Below the pieces are notes generated by a model, which searched no databases, had not been told where the DNA came from, and worked only from the letters and a program-made list of their open reading frames with translations. The position numbers and the translations under genes were made by a program. Shown here piece by piece: positions 37,801-48,455 of a stretch of DNA of 64,000 nt (positions are counted from its first letter, which is position 1; each line of letters opens with the position of its first letter). The stretch is from Syngnathus acus (lineage: Eukaryota; Chordata; Actinopteri; Syngnathiformes; Syngnathidae), in the NCBI RefSeq assembly GCF_901709675.1, contig NC_051094.1, positions 4,615,001 to 4,679,000 of the forward strand. The letters run 5' to 3'.

Positions 37801-40800
37801 TGCATATATATATATCTATGATTATGATAATCAATGATTATGAGAAAATGTGAATGAACACGCCACTTATTAATCAAAAGGCGAAAAATGGCACAAAGCC
37901 TTCGTTTTTAAATCATCGGCCTTCGTGGAAGCAAATCAGTCCCAAATAAATCAACGCACCAAAGTCAGCGTCCGAAAACAGATGGGTCGCCTGTAATCTA
38001 TTGTGTGATTGGATTTTTGTCCTGAAGAAAATCCCCGAACACACTCACAAACGCACGAAGAGACATGTCGGCATTTTCAAATCCAGTTGTCGCACCAATC
38101 AGAACCTGTTCGCTCGGCCTCAAAAGAGCACTTGAGTGACAACGCAATCACAAAAGCGGATCAAAATCTCATGCTAAATATTGGCCACATCCTAATCAAA
38201 CAAATATTAAGAAGACATCAATTTTGTCATTTGATTCTTTTTTTTTTAACTCATCAGTATTGGAATTCTAATCTTCCAAATATTGAAACTGGTGTGGAAA
38301 GAAATCCATATCAGTTGGAGCCTGTTGCGTAAATAGACAATACAAATGATAACAGAGTCATATTTTCCACTTTTAACTTGACCCAACTCGTCTATAAGAG
38401 ACCCTCCTCCAAACATCCCAAGTGCGCCCGAGGACGGAGCAACACGTGCAGCTGCAAACACAGCACGCAAAAAGGGCAGAGGTGGCAGGCCAAGGGCGAG
38501 ATCACCCCGCCGCCTCTCCCCCCCGGGAGATCTGAACGGCCATTACTGCGAGCGCTCTGTCAACTCATCGGTGAGAGACACAAAAAGGGGAGTCAGCAAG
38601 GCCGGCGCGAGACGGACGCGAGGCTTGATGTGTTTTGACGCGGTCGGGAACTCACTGAGGGGCTTGAGGATGCTGTTGCCGACCTCGTCGTTGGTCTCGT
38701 TGTCGGAGGCGTTTTCCGACGGCCGCTCCTTCTTGTCCTTGTTGCCGGGCGTTCGCCGACGGTGGTGTCGGCGGCGGCGGTAGCTCTTGGGGACTCGCAC
38801 GCCAATGTAAACGGTGTGGTGACCTAAAGGCAGAGAGCCCAAACCAGGTCAAAGAAATGACAGTTGCAGAAAAAGTGTCAATTGTAATTTTCGTCAAAAT
38901 GATATAAAAAAAATTATATAATTATAATACAATTGTTATATTTCAAAAGAGTTTTAAATTTACTAGAAAAACACTTGAATATTGAATTTAATGATACTGC
39001 ATTTGTTTTAAATGTATTAGAAAAACACTTGAATGTCGAATTTAATGACACTACATTTGTAATTTTACCCCAAAAAATGAAGTGATTTGAAATTACAGGA
39101 GCCAAATTTAAATTTTACAATAATTGTGTTTCTTTTACAAAAATAAAGTAGTAATTGAAGACGAAAGATGAAAAGGTAGTAATGAGAGGAATTTCGAAAA
39201 TGTTTCATTATTACAGCAAAAACATTATCATTTTTAAAAAATGATGTAACTTAACTGAGTAAAGGGAGTAATATGCATTGTTTGAATTTTACAAAAGACA
39301 TCTGTAATATTAGAAGAAAAGTGAGTTTACGAGAATAGAATTTTAAACTTTTGAATTTTAGCAGCATATATGTGTAACATCATGAGAAAAAGTGATGTCA
39401 TGGAAAAAGACTTCCAGTAATAACATTGGAATTTTCCAGGAATAAAGTTACAGTACAACAGGAGCCAATTTTTCTTCAGGGAATAAAGAAAGTACAGTTA
39501 TCAGTTTATGGTCTTCCACAAATACCAAGAGGAAATAAATAGTAGTAAAACAAGGTCCAAACATAACCTTGACCGGCCCTTGAGCTGAGTCCAGCGAGGA
39601 CTCTTCTCACGTGGCTCCCAACGAACGCGAGGGAGCCGAGCGTGGGCTCTGAGAGGTTACGGTACACTGTCAGTGCAAATATTTGGACTGAAAAAGAAAT
39701 AGCACGTAATAGTGAATCTGGGCTAAATAGCGGCCCGGCGCGCCGGCACCGGCACGGTCGCAGACGATTGGGACCATTTCTAAGCGGAGGTCACGTTCAC
39801 GCTCATTAAAGCACAAAATACAAATGTGTTTGCTCAAAGCACGCCACTTAAGTGGACTTGAATGCCAACGTGCCAACCAATAATATTTACTACAAATGGA
39901 GCAGACAGCGTTTGATTCTTGGCAGTATTTGGGCATATACATTTTCTGCCGAGCCCGAGCCAAGGCTTGAGTGCATTTAGCCTGCCAACCCATAATATTT
40001 ACAACCAATAGAGCAGAAAGGTTGAATCGGTTCACACTTGGCAATCAACCAGAGATAACTAGCAACATCTGATTGGACTTTAACACCGACAAAACAAAAG
40101 GCTCTCTCTTTCAAAAGCGGAGCCACGTGTCTTAGCAGGAAGTGTCGGACACCCGCCGAAAAAAAAACAATGGTGGTCTTTTTGCGCACAACCACATTCA
40201 TTATTCACTCTGAGAACAATGCATTGTTTTCCAGAGTGCTTTGTCGAAATACAACAAGGGTTCGATCATCCTTTTGCGATGCTATTTTTTTGGACAGCAA
40301 GACTACTTTAGTTTGTAATGTCGTGCGAGTTTGCCTGGAAAGCGTCTGATGTTTCGAGGCTATATTTCAAGCCAGCATGGCCCGCACTCGAGCAGCTGAC
40401 CGGGAGGCTTTGCGTTCAACAAGAATGGCATCTCGCTCTTGTTTATGGGACAACACTCTGACGCTAGATCAATAAAAGTCCCGCCGGCATAATGCACAGC
40501 CCCGCTCTTCTAAAGAACACCTATCGTGGAAAAAAAATAAACTGCTGACTCAGCACAAATCCAAGCTGGCAAAGCTGCTTGAACCAAGTCAGATGACAGA
40601 TATTAAATGTGCTGTTGGGATCAGAATTGATATTTTGATTTGATTGGTGTTGAGTCTAATCTGTTGTTTGGGATGTTGGAACGAAGCAAGAGCACAAGAC
40701 GTAAACAAGGCTTCTGTCTAAGTTGGCATGATTTTTTTTTTTTGTCAGGGTCCGGGAGGTTTTTCTCTTTTCCACAGGGGGCAGCAGTGAGCAGAGTGGC

Positions 40801-43800
40801 GGAGGACCCACAGGTGTGATTGATCTCCACAGGTATGGCTGATCAGGCTCGTTAGGGGAAGGCTTTTAAGGAGCACGCTGCCGGCGGTTTGTCCTCTGAG
40901 TGTCTGCCTATGTGATCTCCTCTACGGCTGTGCCTCTAGCGATTATCCAGGTCAACACTACTCGTCTACGCTGAGTCTCTGGTCTACCTGTTGGCTCTTC
41001 GCCTTGTTTTCCACAAACTCTCTTTGTTGTTCCCTTCCAGCTTTTGGATCCCCCTCCACGGACCTCCGACCGGCTCCACTCTGCTCAGACCGAACCGTTC
41101 ACGCTCCACCATCACAGCTTCAACTCCGTACCCCTGGCTCGGACCCCCAGCGCTATTGGTTCGTCACTCCCTTCAATAAAAACTCCACATCCATCTGGGA
41201 CTCCTGATTGGTTTCTGCATGTGAGTCAAACAAATCGCTAAAACCATGATGTTTTTTGGGAGGTTTTTACTAGGTGTGCTACCTGTACCTGGTCTTGGGC
41301 CAGATTTTGGTACGTTTTTGGTATGTTATGTCTTGACACATTGTGTGAATGTGTCAAAGAGTGAGTGTAAATGAGTATGTAGAATCAATTTGTAAATTGT
41401 GATTCAATGTTTTTTCAAATGTACTTGTTTTTGAAGCCTCAACAGGGATTGTAAGAATTCAACATGACAGTGATGGAAGGATCACACACGCATCTCAGAC
41501 CAGTTGTCCAGTTTTATGGTTCCAGGTTTGACCCGGAAGCAAAGGCCGAGATCCGGCTCACCCCAACTGTCTGGCTGAAAGTCCTGAGGAGAAAGTGGAC
41601 GCAGCCTGGGTGGACTAGACCCTATAATGTGGTGGAGCGCACCTCGCGTGCCATCCGACTGGCCGGCAAAGGAGACACGTGGTATCACCTATCCCGGTGT
41701 GCCCCTGTGAAAGATTCCTGCAAAGATCCAGATTCGCCATCGACAGCGATTGAAAAAGAGGCAGAATAATCCTCTTCCCCTTGGTGGCCAGGTAGTCAAA
41801 GTCTGCTTTATTGTCTGATTACTATAGTAATTGAGAACCGCGATTTAGATTGACGTGCCGCCTATCAGATGATCCAATATTCCTGTGTTCATAACGCAGT
41901 TTGTTAGTTTGTCCTTGCCTTTTGGTTGACCTCTGAGGTCAAAAGGGGGACTGAACAGGGAGCAACAGCAATATCTAAGTATTAATTTATACAAACATAG
42001 TTGCTCCATCAGAGCACAGACACTGCACACACGGCTTGGTAATTCTTCCATTACACATAAGGCACAGCTCATTAATGTCATGACTCATAGATACAATCTT
42101 GCAAATAAAGAACCAATTATTACTCCACATCTTTGTTTTCCTTGCTCAACGACGGACGTCTTGAACAAAATGCAACAATCTCAATCTTTTCTTTTTTTGC
42201 TTTTGCTTGTCAGTCAAAATGGCATTTAGTAGTGTAATAAAAAAATATAACAATTTAAATTTTCTTTTTTTATCAGTAGGAGGGGGAGGGGGTTAGGGTA
42301 TTGGCCGGCTCATGAATAGCAAAAATCCACATATAATCGACATCCACTGAAATGCTGCGCAACATTCAAAATGTTTTGTACAAAAATGGGAGAAAAAAAA
42401 GATAAAAGCTAGTGCGAAGGTGGCGAAAGAGTAAGTCAGCGCGTCGGAAAGGAAGATTTGCACCACGCCACAGCTGCTTTGTGCGACTACTTCCTCTTCT
42501 TTCTCTCATTTGGAGAGCTGAATGAAGACCAAGCACTGGCCCCGGCAGAGAGGTTTGTTTAGCCCGCTAGATTTCTGAGCGGAGGCAACGGCGAGCCCCC
42601 GTCACCCGCGGCAACCGAACTAGCTCGGGGACGATATTGGCAGGTAGCACCCCTTGAACACGGATTGCATGCTAATTATGTGGGCAACACTGTAAATCGT
42701 GTGCTTGTTTACTGGATACTGAATATATCGTTAGATTTTGTTCGTTTTCAATTTTAGCATTCAGTTCAAGAATGATTTTGTCTGTGTGGCAAATAAAATT
42801 TCAGAAGGACCTGACAAATGTTTTCTAAGGTTAGAACACAGCTGTGGACAAATCCATAACTTTCTATATGGCTTTTTTTTTCATTTATAAATTGATTGAA
42901 ATGGATCATTCTCGCGTCATTGTCGTATTTTTAGCTTCACTTTATTCCTCTTATAGTTTTTACTTCCCTTTCACACACCTTTTCTGGAGCAATTAACTGA
43001 ACTTGAACTGTATCTTATCTTCACAGCAACAAGACATGATCTCATTATCCCTGGCTGGCACATTTGAATGAAAGAACATCAAAATGTTTGAATTCCAACC
43101 AAAGGTCAGCGCTGCACTATTTATCTCAAACTTCCACACTGTGACACAACATTCCGATATTCCCCGAGGGGGAATTCTGCTTAATCGAGGTTCTGATGAG
43201 ATAAAATAGGCCTCCAAAGCTGCTCCACCAAGGCTCATCACATCAGAAATGTCACGCTGCCTTTTTGTTTTTGTTTTAGCTAATATCAGATGAACTTGCA
43301 GCTCAGTGGAGATGACTTTTCCAGCAGAGGATCCTGACACACACAGGAAGTGTGAGTGGGTTCAAGCTGGGGGTGACAGCTGCCAAAACTCCACTGTGAC
43401 CGTGTTGTGAGAACCATCTGCGCAACCGTACGTGTCACTCTTTTCGTAGTTCACTTTCTTGGGATTTACGATACGACCAACATTGAAAGTACACGTGTGG
43501 TGGTAATAAACCACCAGGTGTAGCTAATGAAGTGACCCACTCGTGTACTTCCATGGCAAAAGGAAATCCCATCTGTTAGTCATACAGCTTATCTTAGTTT
43601 AGCTAAATCATTGGCGAGTATTGTCTTGAGGATTGTCCAGCCAAAAATGTGATGTCAAACGGCTTTAAAACATCTTAAAAATAGACTAAAGTTCTATTTT
43701 TCATATGCATCTCAGAACATTTATGATTGTGACAAATGTATTTTACATTGTTTCCCTCCTCAGAGCCTAGTAGCATTAGCATCAGTTAGCCACACTATGT

Positions 43801-44157
43801 TACCGGCAAAAGGTTTTTGTGCTGAACACCTATAGCTTGAAACTGTTCAGAATTCCCCTCTACGGTTCAATCTGAAGAAAACCAACCTGGTAATGAAAAA
43901 ATAAAACAGCCCAGTGACTTGAAGGACCCCATTTTTATCATTTTGTTATTTTTAATATTAAACCCGTTACACACCACTGATGATACAGATTTGTCACCAT
44001 TTTTTTTTTGATCATCTTGTGGATTAGCGGGGTAAAGAAACGACAGCTCACATTTGGGGGGAAAAAAGGTGGTGTTGACCATACCTTCCACCTCCTCCTG
44101 GTCGCAGATGTGCTTGACGAGGGACGCCCCGCGGTCCAACACGGCCTCGTCCTCCAT
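22368..44157 (-). CDS. slc4a4: Electrogenic Na+/HCO3- cotransporter NBCe1 (whole gene)
   Basis: This transporter moves Na+ with bicarbonate/carbonate across the plasma membrane, driving epithelial HCO3- transport and pH regulation. Joining 24 exons from the ATG at 44157 to the TGA at 23127-23125 gives 3207 nt, or 1068 aa, in consistent phase (human NBCe1-B has 1079). Diagnostic segments are the start [30 protein letters not shown], the [14 protein letters not shown] loop, the cluster [17 protein letters not shown], the stilbene-reactive KKMIK motif and the terminus SFLERHTSC. The QMNGD...HDGGH segment and the MEDEAV start separate NBCe1 from the SLC4A7/8/10 relatives. The interval extends to 22368 to include an alternative last exon. 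Alternative 5' and 3' exons are entered separately. Which teleost slc4a4 copy (a or b) this is cannot be told. Confidence 0.95.
23125..25862 (-). CDS. slc4a4: slc4a4 exons 16-24: second membrane half and A/B-type C-terminus
   Basis: The exons are 25862-25749, 25677-25516, 25247-25069, 24944-24872, 24784-24716, 24642-24469, 23905-23756, 23628-23535 and 23168-23125 (residues 717-1068). They include [18 protein letters not shown], the [19 protein letters not shown] segment, [35 protein letters not shown] and [15 protein letters not shown]. The cytosolic tail has a Lys/Asp/Glu-rich stretch ([18 protein letters not shown]), then [17 protein letters not shown], and ends in FLERHTSC, as in mammalian NBCe1-A/B. 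The 94-nt exon 23628-23535 ends in a strong donor (A|GTGAGT), although its frame would otherwise stop two codons later. Confidence 0.93.
25931..29819 (-). CDS. slc4a4: slc4a4 exons 6-15: rest of cytosolic domain and first membrane half
   Basis: The exons are 29819-29743, 28549-28392, 28219-28132, 27887-27733, 27482-27372, 27306-27132, 26994-26861, 26643-26369, 26288-26218 and 26116-25931 (residues 240-716). In order they encode [20 protein letters not shown], the [19 protein letters not shown] strand, [40 protein letters not shown], and then the membrane domain beginning at [15 protein letters not shown]. Membrane segments include [20 protein letters not shown] and [16 protein letters not shown], followed by the KKMIK stilbene-binding site. 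The short 71-nt exon and the next exon form the extracellular loop with sequons NNT and NAS, sites of glycosylation in NBCe1. All internal phases agree. Confidence 0.93.
31355..31450 (-). CDS. slc4a4: Candidate slc4a4 cassette exon, 96 nt, phase-1 symmetric
   Basis: Between exons 33726-33547 and 29819-29743 lies an open segment bounded by an AG (AATGAAG|CC) and a near-perfect donor (CTCA|GTAAGT). Both neighbouring exon junctions are phase 1, and this segment is exactly 32 codons with phase 1 at both ends, so including it keeps the frame. The insert is Ser-rich: [20 protein letters not shown] then [12 protein letters not shown]. It contains RSIS, a basophilic-kinase-like site. The upstream pyrimidine tract is weak, which suits an optional exon or a chance open frame. 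I recall no matching insert in mammalian NBCe1. Confidence 0.5.
31720..31890. repeat. (AACT)n microsatellite with AACC interruption
   Basis: There are about 20 clean AACT units from about 31732 to 31813, then an ACTC/AACC-rich interruption, then AACT units again to 31890. It lies in an slc4a4 intron. Decayed relatives lie 0.5-1 kb away on the other side of the candidate cassette exon. Confidence 0.93.
33547..44157 (-). CDS. slc4a4: slc4a4 exons 1-5: NBCe1-B N-terminus and first half of cytosolic domain
   Basis: The exons are 44157-44085, 38823-38656, 35594-35459, 34887-34727 and 33726-33547 (73, 168, 136, 161 and 180 nt; residues 1-239). Exon 1 ends at EEVEG. Exon 2 carries the basic patch [11 protein letters not shown], a regulatory (autoinhibitory/IRBIT-type) region in mammalian NBCe1-B, and ends KPL|I. 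Exon 3 starts [13 protein letters not shown], the point where A- and B-type transcripts converge. Exons 4-5 hold the conserved cytosolic core ([34 protein letters not shown]). The donors and acceptors are clean. Exons 1 and 2 are separated by a 5.3-kb intron. Confidence 0.92.
35459..35757 (-). CDS. slc4a4: slc4a4 alternative first exon (NBCe1-A-like start)
   Basis: Upstream of the common exon 35594-35459 the frame stays open through the splice acceptor to an ATG at 35757. This gives 54 residues (starting [20 protein letters not shown]) before [14 protein letters not shown]. Human NBCe1-A likewise starts within an extended copy of this exon and reads SAV at the same acceptor; here the junction reads [15 protein letters not shown]. 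The acidic/basic start and the [10 protein letters not shown] run are unlike the human A-specific sequence as I recall it. An internal promoter just upstream (35.76-36.2 kb) is implied. The product would be 1042 aa. Mammalian NBCe1-A is the kidney-type, more active form; that function is transferred by homology. Confidence 0.72.
40743..41251 (+). mobile_element. Probable solo LTR of a Gypsy-type retrotransposon
   Basis: The block begins TGTCAGGGTCCGGGAGG and ends near a CATGAT, compatible with a mutated TG...CA LTR. It is about 509 bp, with C/T-rich sequence and a poly(A) signal (CAATAAAAACTCC) about 75 bp before the end, the layout of teleost Gypsy LTRs. No primer-binding site or gag frame follows. 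Short open frames across it are not supported as genes. Confidence 0.5.
41464..41769 (+). pseudogene. Retroviral-type integrase C-terminal fragment (endogenous, broken)
   Basis: An isolated 101-residue open frame contains a tryptophan-rich segment with the GPY/F-like pattern of integrase C-terminal domains (RRKWTQPGW followed by RPYNVV, then WYHLS). This points to the end of the pol gene of an old endogenous retrovirus or related LTR element. Nothing of gag, protease, reverse transcriptase or the integrase catalytic core is visible upstream, and no envelope frame follows. It is a decayed remnant inside an slc4a4 intron, on the strand opposite to slc4a4. Confidence 0.6.
41941..42177 (+). mobile_element. 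Polypurine tract and short LTR-like segment
   Basis: AAAAGGGGGA at 41941-41950 is a typical polypurine tract. It is followed by a TG at 41952, an AATAAA at 42104-42109 and a possible CA end near 42177. Lying 170 bp downstream of the integrase fragment on the same strand, it is probably the 3' LTR of that element, shortened. The right boundary is a guess. Confidence 0.4.
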
Positions 44158-44298
44158 CCTGTAGTAGTAAAAGAGGAAGAAAGACTGCTCACACCGCTCC
44201 TCCAGCGACAGCATGGAGCCATAGCGTCTGGGCTCGTTCACCTGCAGCAGGTTGGGGCTGGGGCTAGGGCTCAGTCGGGCGCTACTGGTGGCGCTCAT
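44158..44298 (-). CDS. slc4a4: Possible in-frame N-terminal extension of slc4a4 (47 residues)
   Basis: The frame of the MEDEAV start remains open upstream to an ATG at 44298. That ATG has G at -3, and an in-frame TAG lies three codons before it. The codons are GC3-rich, and the peptide (starting [20 protein letters not shown], ending FFLFYYYR) looks coding. Against this, the bases just before the MEDEAV ATG (tttactactacag|GATGG) make a good splice acceptor, in which case the Phe/Tyr-rich end is its pyrimidine tract. Either this is a teleost-specific longer N-terminus, or the MEDEAV exon is spliced from the UTR exon near 47.8 kb. Both may occur. Confidence 0.42.
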
Positions 44299-46103
44299 GA
44301 CGCCCTACCCACCCAACCCCAACGCTGCCCCCCAATTCAGGGGACTTAAAAAAACTCAAAAGTGAAGAATGTGTGTCTCCCTTGAACGAGGGCAAAGTGC
44401 ATAGCCGGTCAGTGCGCCAACGGGTTGTGTAGTGGAGTTAATCTGGTGGGTGGGAGGTGAAGACAAGGACAGGAAGTGTCTGCTAATTGGGTTAGCTCAT
44501 GTCTTAATGTAAACAAAACAGACATTTGAACTCGTTGCAATGATCCTATCATTTATTACAATGAACCACAGGGATGCGTACCAGAGCCACAAGGGATTGG
44601 TGGAAAGTTGACGTATAGAGAAAGCTAATTTCGTTAACTTAATTAGCATTTTTAAATTTGACGTATCGCAAAGAAAAGTGTAGCCCTACATATTTGAATG
44701 ATTAAAAAAAACAAAAAACACCTTTGACTTTTTGGTTTTCAACTGTTAGACCATTCCTGGGTGACATGCGCACACTCTTGTCCGACAACGGAGCGCTCTA
44801 ATTCAGCCACGCAAGCGGACTTTTCGAAAAGATGTGTAACTCGCTAGCTAGCTAGCTAACGGCCAGTTACAATTGCATCAAACCGCTACACCGGACAACG
44901 ATGTTAAATTTCTTAAATAATGCGGGGGGACTCGTTCCTGAGCTGAAGTATGTCGCCAGGCACAATTTTAGCCACGATGATTTCGATGAAAACGATTTAG
45001 AAAATTCAAGTCATGTGACTCTAGTGCCGCATCAAAACAGCGCAGTTAATTAGTAACCCCCCCCCCCCACACACACACACAACCATAGTATAAAGCCTCT
45101 CCATATGCTCGGTAATGCCCATCCTCTCCTTCCTCCGCCTCTTCCTGTTGCTCGCCCCTCCTCCAAGGCACAAACAAGTGGGGCATCACGTCTATCTACT
45201 CATCCGCCCTTACAGGATTACGCCGGCTTTGCTTAAACGACAACCGAGTCGTAACACCCACGACGACGCACGCTTCCCTCAGTTAATTAATACCAGCAAC
45301 CCAGGCCTTAACTTGTGGTGTACCATGAGACAAATATGAAGACCTACTGGTCTCTACTCATGATGGATACGCTGTTGATGATCCATGTGTTCTCTTGTTG
45401 GTTGCCCTTCATGGTAGCGTGGAACAAGTCAAGAATCGACTGATAGAAGACATGTTCTACTCATCTACACGTTGTGGATTTCCCAATAGTGGGCAGCCCA
45501 GGTTGTCGCTACCACCGTTGCCATCTGTTGATCAAATTGGGGTACAACAAGACAACCTGGGCTCCAACTTAACTCCTCAGTCCACACAGAGAAAACATGA
45601 GATGTCATATTATGTTGCATTTCTATATAATCCTCTACTGGAAGCAGACTAGGCTAGTTTAGCTCTTTCTATGATATGTAATAAGGCAGTTTGGCTTCTT
45701 TCTTCCATTGTAATCGCTTCACTTGACAATTTAATTATCTATTATCTTCTGTACTTATATGTCCTCTCCAACAGCGGCTCTCAAACTGGAGTCTGAAGAC
45801 CCCAGAGGGTCTACGAGCCATCGAGTGGTATTCATGAGAACAATTTTCAACACATTATTATTATTATTAATTATTATTATAGAGTTAGGAAGTGTGTGAT
45901 CCTGTGTGCACTCACAATAGATGAAAAATCTTAGCCCCTGTCCAGCTTTTAAATATATATATGACTACTCAAAGAAGCTTATGTTAGTTTTGCTTCTGAT
46001 ACACCACTAAAACTATAAAACTGGTTGGCCTCTTCTGCTGTAATCTTTACTCGATCCCACACAATCGCTTTCCATGTCTTCTACAAGCTCTTTGCCGTGA
46101 TTT

Positions 46104-46147
46104 CATCACAGGGGATGGGGGGGTGGGAGGTGGGGGGGGGGGGGGGT
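46104..46147. repeat. Poly-G-rich tract
   Basis: Several G runs of 5 to 16 bases are separated by single A or T bases, on the plus strand. The tract can form G-quadruplexes. It lies in the slc4a4 5' intron; no function is shown. Confidence 0.85.
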
Positions 46148-47773
46148 GAAAGCAATAAATCAACAGAAGGTTTCATAATGCCAAAAACGATCGAATGGAA
46201 ATAATGTGCCGTTTTAGAACGGCAGACTTGTGTGAGCAGCTGCACAGGAAATAACTATTATGAAAGACATTCCAGCAGAAAGTAATAAGTGTCCACAGAT
46301 TTTCCACGGCTCTGTACTGGAAAGGAGTGTATTGACGATCGATAAGCCGGGCCGGGGGTATTACTTTGCACTCTAGGCTCGCTATCTGTCGCCTTGGCGA
46401 GATAGTCTATCTGTCAGGCTGCTCGAGGGCCCAAACAAAGTCAAGTAGCCCGCATTGTGTGTCCTCCATGTCTAAGCGCGCCTCGGAAACACCAAGAAGC
46501 CCTGAAGGCGTCTTACACTGTGCGGTGTCTGCGAGACATTATGGAAGCATACACGCGTGCCTTGCGTCTCGCACGCCACCCCATGCGGCCGCGTTAAGAG
46601 CGTGTATGGGTGTGTGTGTGTGTGTGTGCGTGTACAAGGTTCACCAGAAAGATCACTGATTGGCTGTGCTCGTGTTGACGATAGCCTGCAGGAATTGAAA
46701 CGTGGTAGCTCAGTTTACCTGATCAGGTGGGCGGCTGACCCATTCGACCCCCATACGAGCAGACTGTAACGTGGCTAAAGTTCTCTTATGTAACGTTTCG
46801 CTTTTGTGTGATATTAAGTGCTATTATGTCACGCCGCTTTACGTTGAATTGCGCTAACATTCAAATGTGTGCTGCGCCCACGATTGTGTTTCAAGCAAAA
46901 ATTTACACTGGTCATTACATGGCTGCAACTTGTATTCACGTTAAACTTTAACAAGTTTACTCTTCAACTCACCTCCGAGGGACCAGCTCCCGCTTACAAT
47001 GATTTCCCCATCCCAAAACATTCATCCCTCACAAACTGCACTGACTTCAGCGCAATGTCCAAGATTGTCGGGGCTCACTTACTTCTTGCTCATCTTGTCG
47101 GCCAGTGTCCGATGATTTTAGTGAGGAATGAATGCGCTGAGTAGGACCCAGGCTGATGTTAGAACCTGAAGTGAGACACACACAGAGTCAGAGTTAAACT
47201 TTAGCTCCATCATAGATAGCATCCTTGATATTGTTCGCTTTTGAGTCACTAATCTAAATTGTTACGGTTGTAGTTTACAGATAGAGCTGTTCCTAATAAA
47301 CTGGCTTGCAATTTGGCTGCATCCCAAAATATGTTGCCTGTAAAAACACAATAAGGTTCCACTTTGATTGACAGCGATGATGCTTGAGTCAGTCGCGAGG
47401 GTATACATCACAATTAACAATTCAAAAGTACTCAAAAGACATCAAACCTCAAATTTTCCAAATATTTCATTGACGAAATTATTTGAAATATTTTGCAAAT
47501 TTACAAATGAAAAACTGTAAGTCGTTTTGGTGGAAAACAATAAAGGCTAAACTATTTTTCAAAATGTACAAAAAAAATGTATTTGGCAAATTTACAAATG
47601 AAAAATCTCAAGTCATTCAAGTGGACAAATAATAAAGGCAAAACTATTTGAAAATTGTCCCCAAATTCTCAAATAAAACATTTTTGTTCTTTTTTTTCAT
47701 GAAATAATGACTTAGGAGATGAACGACAGCGCGACCCAGATGCTGACCCCTCTGTTGTGTGTCAATGACTTAC

Positions 47774-47990
47774 CGCAGGGAGTTGATCTTTGCCTCCTTC
47801 GCTCTCCGTGCGCGTCTCGCAGTCTCGGTCCCACCGTGGCCGTGAAGGTGAACAAGTGATCGTCGGGAAGGAGCGCCGCTCCAGTTTGTAAGCGACGCTC
47901 GGCCGGCCACCGGTCCAGGCCACTCCTCCTCCTCCTCGTGCAGCTGGGGGAGGACGAGGAAGAGGAGAAGGCGCGCACCGTTGCTCCTCC
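47774..47990 (-). other. slc4a4: Predicted 5' UTR exon of slc4a4
   Basis: A CpG- and GC-rich block on the minus strand ends in the strong donor CTGCG|GTAAGT (exon end 47774), with AT-rich DNA on either side. It fits a first exon spliced to the acceptor before the MEDEAV ATG. It contains several upstream ATGs, with an ATG-ATG-ATG run just outside at about 47991-48006, whose frame does not continue into the transporter. The 5' boundary is uncertain. Confidence 0.5.
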
Positions 47991-48437
47991 ATCATCATCA
48001 TCATCATGAACTCCAAGAGAAAAAGATATGAAATCAAAGGTTAATGATACAATTTTAAAAAAATTCACTGCCGACCAGTTCAGGGTATGTATCCCTTTTC
48101 TCTTGCCCACAGTCAAGTGGGATAGGCTTGAGCTCACTCTCAAACCCGAATGAGGATAATATAAAATAAATAAATAAAATACATAATTACAATTAAAAGT
48201 GCAGTTGACTGGTAACCAGTCACGTCATTACAAGTGTTATTGCTGTAAAGAAAGAAAAAAAAAAGTACATTTGAAAAGGAATACAATTAAGTAATGTTTG
48301 TATTGTAATACTAATTTTACTATTTTTCTATTGTCAATATTGACATATTTGTTCAGTATTAATAGTGTATCAAAGCATTCCATCTAGTACTTCCAATTGC
48401 AATCTCTGCAAGGCACTTTCTTTTGTTTCAATTTACA

Positions 48438-48455
48438 GCGCCATCTGCTGGTGTA
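48438..48455 (-). promoter_or_regulatory. CTCF-like motif
   Basis: The plus strand reads AGCGCCATCTGCTGG, so the minus strand has CCAGCAGATGGCGC, which fits the CTCF consensus CCASYAGRKGGCRS at every position. It lies between the divergent slc4a4 and rufy3 promoters, where a boundary element would make sense. The same core also occurs in vertebrate repeats, so binding is unproven. Confidence 0.35.

Larger units (their letters stand above)
35758..44084 (-). other. Large 5' introns of slc4a4, other than coding exon 38823-38656
   Basis: The 35758-38655 part should contain the promoter for the A-like first exon. It holds GC-richer patches at 35760-36010 and 36800-37330 with no clear exon. The 38824-44084 part is AT-rich and carries the LTR-element remnants at 40743-41251 and 41464-42177, plus a GC-richer patch at about 42420-42660 for which I have no assignment. 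Confidence 0.55.
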
